From: Cocos nucifera
Lineage: Eukaryota; Streptophyta; Magnoliopsida; Arecales; Arecaceae
DNA: 64,000 bases
Reading direction: 5' to 3'
NCBI GenBank assembly: GCA_006176705.1
Contig: QRFJ01000493.1
Span: 540,435 to 604,434, forward strand
Part shown: positions 33,191 to 44,400 of the stretch, piece after piece
Position numbering within the stretch: the stretch's first letter is position 1
How the letters are laid out: every line of letters begins with the position of its first letter
Position numbers and translations under genes: made by a program
Notes under the pieces: generated by a model
What the model was told of the DNA's origin: nothing
Seen by the model: the letters and a program-made list of their open reading frames with translations, nothing else
The model's database searches: none

Positions 33191-33384
33191 AGCTAGAGAA
33201 CCTAGTCTTTTTTTGCTTTTGATTTTTTTTTTGAGCAATCACAGTGCACGCAACAAGACGAGCATCAAGAGGATGTACTATAGCTCTGATGAATCTATCA
33301 ATATTCTTGCGCATTTGATGTTATGATGACTCTACTTCGAAATAGAGTCTGCATAGTATGCATTGAAACTCTTTCAGCGATGGC
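33191..33384. other. Unassigned junction between gypsy fragment and element D
   Basis: T-rich start, then about 150 bp with a perfect 7-bp inverted repeat GACTCTA...TAGAGTC (about 33330-33351). I recognise nothing else. D's RNase H alignment to C begins to the right of it. Confidence 0.4.
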
Positions 33385-34640
33385 CATCATTCAGAGTAAA
33401 GATATATCCTAACATGCTTCTGCTATCATCATGGTCAAATTGAAAGCTGAAGTTTATAAATTCCATAAGTTTTAGATCTGATTCGTCATAAACCAAATAT
33501 TGGTCTTTAATATTTCTCAAATCTTAAGGATGGCTTTAACCATTTTTCAGTAATTTTTTTCAGGATCAGACTTGTATCTACTCACTACTTCTAGTGAGTA
33601 TCTCACGTCTGGTCTTGTACATGTCATGGTGTTTATGATAGATTCCACTATTGAAGCATATGAGACTCTACTCATATGCTCTCTCTCTTCAGAAGTTGTC
33701 GGACAATCCTTCTTAGAGAGAAAAAATTCATGGCTTATCGGAAGATAGCTCTTTTTGGAATTTTTCATGCTGAACATTTTTCAACACAGTATCCATGTAC
33801 GTGGATTGGGATAATCTAAGTATCCTTTTAGATCTATCTCTATAGATCTTCATCCTTAGGATGTAGGATGCTTCACTCAAGTCCTACATGAAAAACTGAG
33901 ATGACAATCAAACTTTTATTCCCTGCAGTGCAGGAATGTCATTTCTAATTAAGAGAATATCATCTACGTACAAGATAAAAAATATCATTGCTGGATCATT
34001 TATCCATTTGTAAATGCAGGGCTCTTCTCCATTCTTAACGAAGCTATACATTTTGATCATCTTATCAAAATGCATGTTCCAACTTCGAGATGCCTACTTC
34101 AATTTATAAATGGATCTCTGAAACTTACACATCTTGGACTCATCTATGAATATGAACCCCTCAGGTTATATCATATACATCTCTTCGATCAACTCTCTAT
34201 TTAAGAAAGCTATTTTCACATCCATCTGCCAGATCTCATAATCTAAGATGGACAGCTATCGTAAGCATTATCCGAATAGATTTGAGCATTATCATAAGAA
34301 AGAACATCTCATCATAGTCAATACCATAACGTTGATGATATCCCTTGACAACCAAATGAGCTTTATAGATCTCCACCTTTTCGTCTGTGTTTCTCTTTCT
34401 TTTGAAGATCCACTTACATCCAATGGGTTTAACCCCTTCGGATGGGTCAATCAATGTCCATACATCATTGACCTTCATGGACTCCATTTTGGACTTCATG
34501 GCCTCAAGCCATTTTCTCAGAATTAGATCTCTACATTGCATCTATGTAGGTGATCGAATCCTCATCGTTAGTATCGAGTTTGATAGAATCACTATCCCGG
34601 ATCAAGAAACCATAGTATCTGTCCGACTGATGTAGACTAT
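33385..34640 (-). pseudogene. pol: Element D reverse transcriptase and partial RNase H pseudogene
   Basis: Minus strand: WLEAMKSKMESMKVNDVWTL and CKWIFKRKRNTDEKVEIYKAHLV, ending MLKSIRIMLTIAVHL (34236-34541). A frame change follows, and the catalytic LYVDDILLI is read at about 33955-33985. The connection (SYASIVESIINTMTCTRPDVRYSLEVVSRYKSDPEKNY) is at 33547-33777. RNase H is cut in its first third at about 33385, before the catalytic Glu region, so the enzyme would be incomplete even without the stops. Confidence 0.85.
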
Positions 34641-34719
34641 ATCAGATCATTTTAATGATGCAGGTATATTGGGCTCTAAATCTGATCTAATCAAATCCGA
34701 CTCAGATTCAGTTATAGGT

Positions 34720-35960
34720 GTCGGTCTTTTTACCTATTGAACTTCATCAAGTTCAATCTTAGAGGCAACGGTTTCTTCGCTAAGAAATTTTTTTTAAAAA
34801 AGATTGTCTTAAGACTGACGAACACCTTTTGTTCATCAGCATGATAGAAAAAAATATCCTTTGATCTCTTTTGGATATCCTATGAATGTACACTTGTCAG
34901 ATCTAGATCCAAATTTATCTGTAACTAACTGTTTGACATAAGTCGGGCACCCCCAGATCCTAAGATGTGAAAGTCCTAGCTTACGCTCTATCCATATCTT
35001 ATATGGAATCTTAACTATATATTTACTTGAAATCCTATTTAATAGATGCAAGCTAATTCGAGTGCATATCCATAGAAGGATATCGACAAGCTAGCAAAAT
35101 ACATCATGGATCAGACCATGTCTAACAGAGTTCAATTCCTCCTTTCAAATACACCAATATACTAGGTGTTCCTGAAGGAGTCTATTTAGAGAGAATCTCA
35201 TTTTCTCCTAGATATGTGAGAAACTCATCAAAAAGGTATTTTTCTTCTCGATCAGATCGAAGAGTTTTAATACTCTTTCCAGTTTATTTTTCTACTTCAC
35301 TTTAGAATCATTTGAATATTTCAAATGAATCCAACTTGTGTTTTATCAGATAGACATATCTATATCTAGATAGATCATCTGTGAAAATGAATGAAGTAGA
35401 AATATCCATCTCTGGTACTTATGCTCATTGATCCACATACATCAGTATGTATTAGACCTAAGAGCTCAGTGACTCTCTCATCTTTTTCAGTAAAAAAATG
35501 ATTTGATCATTTTTCCAAAAAGATAGGACTCACAGATTGAAAGTGATTTACAATCATTGACTTCGAGAATTTTTTCTTGAGTCAACCTGTTTATCTTGTT
35601 CTAATTTATGTGATCTAGCCTATAGTACCATAAGTAGATATCTGATACACTATCTAATTTAGGATGCTTGCCAATTGAATAGACTATGTTAACAAGTTGT
35701 GATAGCATATATATACCATTATTTAAATATTCAAAGAAAACAGTAACACCATACATAATGATATTATAAAACTATTTTTTTATTAAAATTTTATAATTAT
35801 TTTTGGCCAAAAGGCCTGCAGAAATGACATTTTAAAAAAAAATTGGACAAAAATGATAATCATCAAGAACAATAGTATGGGATTCAAATACAAGTTTCAA
35901 AATTTCTAAAGAACTAGAACTGATCTTTCATCTCCAACGTTCAGGAATCTCTCATCTTGC
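34720..35960 (-). pseudogene. pol: Element D protease-integrase pseudogene
   Basis: The integrase C-terminal part is readable at 34836-35051 (LLNRISSKYIVKIPYKIWIERK, SHLRIWGCPTYVKQ, TFIGYPKEIKGY). Upstream on the minus strand (to about 35640) pieces match C's zinc-binding and core segments, such as DLSR-type and SDREEK-like stretches, but frames change often. The protease zone near 35930-36000 is barely recognisable. It is clearly homologous to the same part of C at the DNA level. Confidence 0.75.
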
Positions 35961-36099
35961 TCGAATCTCCTACTGATCTGCAACCCCTATAATGAGTTAC
36001 AAATATGGTAAGGACTATCGGTATTCAATATCTAGTCAATAAAATCATAAATAGAGAAATTACAAGAAGTTATCATATAAATACCTTGTCCAGCAACTG

Positions 36100-36952
36100 C
36101 TTGCTTCTTTCTCTACCTGTTCAGATCCAGAAAGGCAATATACTGAGGATAATTCTTCTTACAGTGCCTCCATTCTTGCAAAAAAAATATTCAGCTTGAC
36201 TCTTATCGGGCTTGATCTTCATGGTCTGGCCCTGCATAGATATTCCAGCCTGAACTTGTACCTTCTTGCCCTTCTTCTTCTTATTCTTCTTTTCTTTTTC
36301 AAAGGATTGAGAACCAGAAGACGAACCTCCCACTAAGTTCATCGACTCCTTATGAAGTTGGTGATTCTTCTCAAAGTTCTGAAGTAACCTCAGTAACCTG
36401 TGGTAGTCTACTTCAGACTTTGTCATTCTATAATGAGTAAAAAATGGAAGATAGAACTTGGGCAATGAGTTCAGTATTGCATCTTTTCCAAGCTACTTAT
36501 GCAAAAAAAAAGTCGAGCTTGCTTAATTGCTCTATCAGCTTGATCATATACAATACATTATCAGTGACAAAGGCTCTATCTTGCATCCTAGCATTGAAGA
36601 TGGCACAACTAGTCTTGTGCCTTTCAACGTCATCAGATGTGCCAAAAAAATCCTCCAACACTTGAAGCATATCCTTTGGTTGAGCTATCTCAAATCTGTG
36701 ATTGAACTCATCGCTCATGACAGCCAACATAATAGAGCGCACAGTAGTTCGATCACTGAGCCACTTCTGGTAAGTGTCTCTAACTGTTTTACGTACATTG
36801 GAAGCTAACTTCTCAGGTGGAGGATCTATCAATACATACGAGATCTATTCATACTCCAGGACTATCTTCAACTTTCAGTACTAGCTATCAAAGTTGGATC
36901 CCACCAACTTATCATTATCCAATAATGATCAGAGCAATAAGAAAGTGGCCAT
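36100..36952 (-). pseudogene. gag: Element D gag pseudogene
   Basis: ATG at 36950-36952, equal to the start in C and E. The first segment is damaged; then DTYQKWLSDRTTVRSIMLAVM, DEFNHRFEIAQPKDMLQVLEDF, DDVERHKTSCAIFNARMQDR and NVLYMIKLIEQLSKLDFF (36497-36832). After a break comes PKFYLPFFTHYRMTKSEVDYHRLLRLLQNFEKNHQLHKES, a Lys-rich stretch and the knuckle start EYFFCKN (36121-36465), where the first Cys is replaced by Tyr. Confidence 0.87.
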
Positions 36953-38853
36953 ATCTGCATTAAAAAAAATCAAAATTTAATTAGTAATTGATTTATTACA
37001 TCTAAATATTTAGATTTTAATCAAAAGATTCTTTCATTATTTTATTCAAATTAGTAGCCTCTATCTTCAATTCAAAAAATTATTCTAATTTCTTAGTAGG
37101 TACTAGAATCCACATAGACTGCACATGAGCCTAATTTTGATTGATCAACCCATGTACATTTAAGGATAGATTCATAATCAATTATTTTTTTAAATAATTT
37201 TTAGTAATTTAATTTTGCTCTAGTTTCTAATCAGTAAGCTTTGGCCTCCACTGAAAAGATTTGATTAGGTCCAACCATTAACGTGATCATACTTAATCCA
37301 TCAAATCAATGAATAATTAAGTTCAACTTTGTTGGTCAACCTAACCATCATTTAAAAAGATACGCCTAAGAAATCATATTATGAATGGTAATTCCATCAG
37401 CCAATAAGCACCAAGCCTTTGGGCCTCCAATGATTATCCAACTGATGGTCCCATTATCACCCATTTAATAGAAGGCTATGATCTAGTTATCACCATAATT
37501 ATTTTATTTTAAGAACTTAATAATTTTAAAAAATTTTAATTTTAAAAAAGAGAGAAGATCAGATGAACCAGCTTATCATGATCCTCCTACTAGCTTTACC
37601 AAGTCAGCATAAGGAAGACTAATAATAAGCTGGTCAAGAAGCACATAAATCAATCACACTGATTTACCTAGTTGATATGGATCAGCTCGAATAGTCAAGT
37701 GATTCAATCAAAACATAATTTCACCAAGAGACTAGATAAGTTCGATTAGTGGAAAGATCTGCCAAAGCTTATTTTAGACACCATCAGAAATGATCAAATA
37801 AATGGGCTATCAATTAAAGACTACCGATCTGATTTACCTTAGATATCAACTAATTTAATTAGTCTTGATTAGATCAACCTAACAGTTCATGCTAGATCGC
37901 GTAGCCAAAAATCAAGTCCATCTTGAATCTTGTTAAAAATATGAACTTGACAAACTACAATTATTGTAATTAATCTAGAGAATTCTTGATCTAATTTAAG
38001 ACAATAATTAATTAGATTTAGTCAATTCTCTAATTAAGTTCATTTTTTAATCTAACCCTAGGTCTAACCCAATTAATGGACCTAATCCTCACTAACCCAT
38101 TTAACCCAATGTGTTATGATTTGTGTCTTAGGATCTTTAATTCACAATCCTAGATCCTAATCAAACAACTTCTTAATTTTTAATTAAGTTTTGGATGGAG
38201 GGTTGGGGTTCGACTTTTTAAAAATTATTTTTATATTTATAAAATATTTTTATAATATAATTCTACCAACCAAGTTGTATGTTTGATTTATAATTAATAT
38301 GCAAATAAGATAAGCATGAAATTACTTTAGATCTAATCTAAATAGATTTATGTAAGTAAAATCATTTCAACTCCAATCAATCATAAATTATCTTAGATCA
38401 AATCTAACACATTTATGATGATTAAAATTAGATTAAAATATTTTTAATCAAATCATAAAATTTTTTAGATCTAATCTAAAATTTTATGATCAATATTTTA
38501 GATCAGCACGTACTAAAATAACCTTTCCACTGTAAGGGATAAACCTTATAGCAGAACAATCTTATAATTAGTCCGTGCAATCTAAAACTTCTATTTTTAT
38601 ATCTAAAATTTTTCTAAATATAATAAATCATAAATAAAATTAGATCATATCTAATAAATTTATGATATAAAATATATCTACACAAATTAGGATAATTTTT
38701 TTACTATAAGGGATAAATCTTATAGCAGGACAACCTTATATCAGTTTGTGTAATCATAATTTTTAATTTTAGATTTAATAATTAGATTATAAATTAAATC
38801 TAACCTAAAAAATAATCTAAATATATAAAAATAATCATGTAATAATGAACCTA
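36953..38853 (-). other. Element D untranslated leader
   Basis: 1.9 kb without a gene; mirrors the C leader, including the module at about 37715-37856 and the duplicated AAGGGATAAACCTTATAGCAGG-like segments (about 38535-38740). Confidence 0.7.
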
Positions 38854-38868
38854 GATTCTGATACTAAT

Positions 38869-41358
38869 TGAAGAAATCGGATCTAGAATTTTAGGACTAG
38901 ATCTTGAAACTTTTTCACTATCAGGCAGCGGAAGACTAATATAAATCAAAATTTATTTTATAAAGATTAGATAACTCTTAGATCTAAGATTCTATTACAT
39001 AATTATAGCATGAGATTAAATTAAAAATTAAAAATATTAAAAAAAAATATGTTGATCATATCAATATGCATCTATACTACATCTAATATAGGTATGTAAT
39101 AATAGATCAGATCCATATTATCTGTGCAAGTTAGATATTCTAACTTATTGATCCGGGCTTAAGGATGAAGCTCCAAGCCGCACATGTGTCCGATCTCTAA
39201 GAGATATCCACATGAGCCTACGAACCTCGATTAGAAGTCCAATGCAGAAAATCAGTATAGTATGCTAGTACTATGCTGATTCTTCTTCGATGATCGATCC
39301 GATGCTTTCTTCTTCAAGACTTGGACACTCCAAAAAATTAAAAAAAAAAGAAAAAAACTTTTGATCTGAAATAATACTTAAAAATCTCTATGAAAGAGGA
39401 GAAAGAAAGAGTAAAAGAATCCTAGAAGAAGACCGTCTTCTTCTTCTCTTTTCTCTCACCGAGACACCTAGATTAGTATCTATGAAATCCCCACCCCCCA
39501 AGGGTCTCTCTCTTTGATTTTTGCATGCCCAAGAGCCCTCTCAATGGTCTAGAATTAGTATAAAATTTAGTCCAAAATTTTTTTTAAATAGAGAGTTAGG
39601 ACAGACTCCTTGTCTAAGTCAAATACCTAGCAAGGAATGTCCAAAAAGGGCAAGACTTGGGGCGCCCCCTTCTTTTTCTTTGGCATGGACCACCATAATT
39701 TATCACACAAAACTACTCTAATTTTCATAAAAAAATTCAAAGAAAAAATAGGAGTATAGGCGATATAAGGAAGGAGGAATTTTGTTTGCAACAAACTCTA
39801 TCAAATAGAGTTTGATTTCAAAACAACTCTCCAAATTTGACTTGGTCCATAACCACTTACCATGTAAGAAAGAAGGGAGGGAGTTGGGCATGCATGAAGG
39901 CCTAAAAAAAAGGAATTTTCATGAAAAAATTCTAAAAAATAGGAGTGGGGGCATGGGGTGGGCGTGAGATATCAAGTGGCACAAGGAAAGAAGTCCTAGT
40001 CTCACTAGGACTTCTAATTTGACTTGGTCAAACATGATTTTTAAATTAAATTAAATTAAAATTAATTAAATCTAATTAGAGTAGATCTTAATTCAATTAA
40101 AAGTCTAATTAAATTAGACTACATCAGATTTAATTTTAATTTAATTTTTTAATTAATTTAGAAAATTGGATTGACCTAAGTCTTAGTTGAACTAGGACTA
40201 GTTCTTTCTTGCACTTGACTTATCCAATAAATCAATTGAACTTAATATAATTAAGTCTAAATTAAATTTAATTAAATCATATTTAATTTAACTTAATCTC
40301 AACCCTCTAACTTATTCAAATTAAGTCAATTAGTAATTGAATTGCTAATCAATCCTTTTGTAATACTTGCATTGGGTTAAACATCAATCGTATTGATCGT
40401 TTAATCTTAGAACAATTCTTAATTGTTGATCAACTATCAGATTAGATCATGAACTCTAATGTGTGTAATTTTATAGATCCGAATCTAAATCGATAGCATA
40501 AAAATAAATTATTGTATCAGTCAAAGTGATCATCTAGTAATGATAACCGACGGTCGGATAGGTCGAATGTATAGAATAAATATTCTTAAAACTCATGTGA
40601 ATATAGTTTTCAAATAATTCATCTTCTTGACCAAAATGCTCATAGGATACCTCAGAGTTCAACTATTAACTCTCATCAGGCTGTCCATATTGTATTTCAA
40701 AATATCAAATCCATCTTATGGATTATCCTGCCCAAGATTTTACTATATTGAAATATAGTGATACATTCTTCTCCAACTCTTAGAGTGGTCAATCCTATCT
40801 TGATCACACACCGACTTCATAAGTACTTGACTAGGCCCAGAAGTCTTTCGTTACTGAATTAAAAATTTAGTTAATTCGATACTAAAGCATAGTGAGTTGC
40901 TTGCAAGCTACTGAGATGATCTAAGGTCTAAGAGATACTTATATCTATATTCCATCAGAGATATTCTCAATAGTAGAATACTCTAGAGTTGATCATATTC
41001 AATGATGATGTATCCTTACATCTCACCTATATGTCATATCAGTTTCTTCATACTCTTTAGTTAAGAGGACAATCAATCTATATGACATACAGCGACCTAT
41101 GCTCGATAGACGCTGTCATCCTAATTAACAGCATATCATTTGGTTGTAAATAATTTTAAGGACTAATCAATAAATTCTCTTTTTATCAAATCTAAATAGT
41201 TTTAAGGACTTCATCATAATAATGGAGTTCGTTAGAAGATGAAAACTTATGATAAAAATATCAAAAATATATTTTATTAATTAATATATCAATTATAATT
41301 ATAATGTAGCTCAACCATCAATAGGTTGAAGATTGGTTTTGAAACACATTTTCCAACA
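38869..41358 (-). repeat. 5' LTR of element D
   Basis: 2490 bp; coding strand starts TGTTGGAAAATGTG and ends TTTCTTCA. It is the only complete LTR of the C/D type here. The PBS beside it has decayed to TAGTATCAGAATC. Confidence 0.88.
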
Positions 41359-41800
41359 TCTAGAGCATGTTACTAGGTACATGGAAGGTTCTTGATAAAG
41401 TTGTGCGAGACTTCATATCTCATTCATTGGTAGAAGTCAAGCAAATGTTCATGCCCATATGCTTATCTTCACATCGATACTTGCTTATCATTGATGTAGA
41501 AAGCACATATTTTAGACACTACACATCTATGAGTGGTGTAGAGTACAAGGCTTTCACTAGAAGATTTATGAGTAATGATCATATTTATCGAATATTGTGC
41601 ATGCCCATGCATTGCTAACATTATGGTTAATTTTCAATGTTATGATTGCAAGTGACCTAGTTGACTGAGATGGCATGAGATATCTACTCTATTGATATAG
41701 GTGGTTGGCCACTCCATTTTGTTGATTGTCCACAATAGTGCGCCAGATAATTGTTATAATCATTTTTGTTAAGACATATCTATGCCAACTAATCCAACAT
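41359..41800 (+). pseudogene. Ulp1-like (C48) cysteine protease remnant
   Basis: Plus-strand frame at 41367-41618 contains MFMPICLSSHRYLLIIDVES followed by YFRHYTSMSGVEY. This resembles the His-containing PI..xGHW.LLVID segment of Ulp1/SENP proteases, with Arg in place of the usual Trp. After a stop, WPLHFVDCPQ and, in another frame, PDNCYNHFC (about 41752-41778) resemble the strand before and around the catalytic Cys (usual form DCGLFV). Ulp1 domains are common in plant Mutator-like and CACTA elements and in host desumoylases. The transposon origin is inferred from the context; family assignment is moderate. Confidence 0.45.
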
Positions 41801-42817
41801 ATCAATTATTTGCTTTATTGACATGAGCATAAAATATTTTATTTGTAGGTCTGATTATGCTATCTACATCATATTTTTTATGGAGAGTCTGATGATGGGA
41901 TGACAGATCATAATTATAAGTATTCATGTGCTAGAGTTACATGCTAGATATGTTATGTAGATGATCGTAAAGGGTCGTGAGGCAGGATCATCATAGTTTG
42001 CTTGGTGCTATCGATGTGACCATATCTATGTTGGCTCTGCTATTTGTCTATATTTATAAGAAATTTGTATTTTGTCATGATATTTGGATGTGTTGTATAT
42101 CTCTTATATATAAAACTATATGAATTAGTAACAAGTGAATCAAAAATTTGTATTCAAATTTATGTTCTATCAAAAATTTATTTGTTGCCGTGAAACTATT
42201 ATTTTGATGTATATAAATATTCAGTAACAAGTGAATCAACTTTATTTTCTATGATTGCATGTAATGGATCTTTGGATATCTAGGTTTTTTCTTGGTGTTT
42301 CTTTAAGTTTATTTACAGGTTGTGTTCATGTTTATTGACAGGTTCGATAATTGTTCAGTTCTACTATTGGTGTGAGAATTATTTTCTAGATAATTTTATG
42401 TTCAAAGTTATGCCAGGTCAATTTGTGCTCATTTATAGGGAGTGGTTTTGTTTGTGCATTTACGATCTTGTTTCTCATTATTTCTAAGACTACTGAGAAG
42501 ATAAATATGAACTATCACAGAATAAACAGAAACTATCTATAATAAATAATAAGTCCTGCTGTTGTCTCAAGAATTGATTTTGATGACTATAAAATATTTG
42601 AGAAAAATACTAATGATTTTGCATCTTTGAAAGAAGTTTAAATGTGTAGAAAAGGGTCCATCCAGGATAAACAACAAGCGGAGAGGATAAATGCTAAGTC
42701 CTATGCAAATAAATACAAACTATTGGAGAATAAACACAAATAGGCCCAAGATAAACACAAACTATCCAGGTTGTTCTCTGTCTTTAATGAACCTATGGCA
42801 GGATAAACATAAAGTAC
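41801..42817. other. Unassigned sequence with short repeats beside the assembly gap
   Basis: AGTAACAAGTGAATCA occurs at 42127-42142 and 42223-42238. From about 42505 to the gap the words ATAAACACAAACTAT, AATACAAACTATTGGAG, AATAAACAGAAACTATC and GGATAAACA recur five to seven times. No gene seen. Confidence 0.5.
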
Positions 42818-43632
42818 NNNNNNNNNNNNNNNNNNNNNNNNNNNNNNNNNNNNNNNNNNNNNNNNNNNNNNNNNNNNNNNNNNNNNNNNNNNNNNNNNNN
42901 NNNNNNNNNNNNNNNNNNNNNNNNNNNNNNNNNNNNNNNNNNNNNNNNNNNNNNNNNNNNNNNNNNNNNNNNNNNNNNNNNNNNNNNNNNNNNNNNNNNN
43001 NNNNNNNNNNNNNNNNNNNNNNNNNNNNNNNNNNNNNNNNNNNNNNNNNNNNNNNNNNNNNNNNNNNNNNNNNNNNNNNNNNNNNNNNNNNNNNNNNNNN
43101 NNNNNNNNNNNNNNNNNNNNNNNNNNNNNNNNNNNNNNNNNNNNNNNNNNNNNNNNNNNNNNNNNNNNNNNNNNNNNNNNNNNNNNNNNNNNNNNNNNNN
43201 NNNNNNNNNNNNNNNNNNNNNNNNNNNNNNNNNNNNNNNNNNNNNNNNNNNNNNNNNNNNNNNNNNNNNNNNNNNNNNNNNNNNNNNNNNNNNNNNNNNN
43301 NNNNNNNNNNNNNNNNNNNNNNNNNNNNNNNNNNNNNNNNNNNNNNNNNNNNNNNNNNNNNNNNNNNNNNNNNNNNNNNNNNNNNNNNNNNNNNNNNNNN
43401 NNNNNNNNNNNNNNNNNNNNNNNNNNNNNNNNNNNNNNNNNNNNNNNNNNNNNNNNNNNNNNNNNNNNNNNNNNNNNNNNNNNNNNNNNNNNNNNNNNNN
43501 NNNNNNNNNNNNNNNNNNNNNNNNNNNNNNNNNNNNNNNNNNNNNNNNNNNNNNNNNNNNNNNNNNNNNNNNNNNNNNNNNNNNNNNNNNNNNNNNNNNN
43601 NNNNNNNNNNNNNNNNNNNNNNNNNNNNNNNN
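42818..43632. other. Assembly gap (815 N)
   Basis: Run of N. The true length is unknown. Open frames across it are artefacts. Sequence resumes exactly after the position of the GC-rich hairpin of the family-2 LTR. Confidence 0.99.
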
Positions 43633-44400
43633 ATTTGGTGACTTTCCTATCTAGGTTTTTTATCAATATTGGACTCTACATATCTCATTATTTTAAAAAG
43701 AAATTTAGCTAAAATTTTTGTGGATTGTTGAAATTTGAGAGATCCCTTTGGTGTAGAAAAATCAGAGAAAAATTTATCTAGATCATGGAGATATTAAAAA
43801 CACAAATCTAGGTGTCTAGAAAAAGAACAAAGAAAAAGAAGAGGGTCTTCTTCTAGGGTTTTTGTTCTAGATCTCTTCCTCCCTTTTTGTGAGCTTTTGA
43901 GAGATGTCTCAACATCATAAATCTTCTTCTTTTTCTTTTGGTATTTTAGAGTATCCAAGTTTCGAAGAAGGAAGCATCGGATCAACAGTCGAAGAGAGAT
44001 CAGCACAGTGCTAGCATACTGTACTGATTTCCTACATCAGGATCTCTGATCGTGTTCGTGGGCTCGTGTAGACGACTCCTAGAGACTGGATGCATGTGTA
44101 GCTCATGACTTCATTCTCAAGCTTAGATCAATAAGTTAGAATGTCTAACTTGCTCAAGTAATAGATCTGATCTGTTATTTTATAGCTGCATCAGATGTAG
44201 TATAGATCTAGGTTGATATGATCAACCTTTTCTTTCTTGTTTAATTTTTTATTTTTGATTTAAATACTATGCAATAATCATATAATAAGATCTTAGATCT
44301 AGGATATTTTAAATTAATTTTTATTAATTTTAATCTTCTATTGCCTGAACTTGAAAAAGTTTCAAGATCTAGTCCTAAAATCCTAGATTTGGTTTCTTCA
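43633..44400 (+). repeat. Family-2 LTR fragment (plus strand, 3' end)
   Basis: Matches C's LTR from about 24928 to its end: the TTTGGTGACTTTCCTAT start, the GAAGCATCGGATC segment and the terminus GGTTTCTTCA. No PBS follows; the LTR of E abuts directly. It may be a solo LTR or the edge of a deletion. Confidence 0.8.

Larger units (their letters stand above)
33385..41358 (-). mobile_element. Ty1/copia LTR retrotransposon D (family 2), 3' part missing
   Basis: Minus-strand element: 5' LTR 38869-41358, degenerate PBS 38854-38866, leader, gag (start 36952), protease-integrase, RT, and RNase H up to AATGGTAGAGCCATC-equivalent sequence near 33385, where similarity to C stops. The 3' end of pol, PPT and 3' LTR are absent. 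Right flank TCTAG. Heavily mutated. Confidence 0.87.

Noticed and set aside
33191..33384. Host sequence or TSD between the gypsy fragment and D
   Set aside because: Neither border is a proper element terminus, so no duplication can be defined. It was left as unassigned.
42691..43641. Long open frames of more than 300 residues on both strands
   Set aside because: They consist almost wholly of unknown residues from the N gap.
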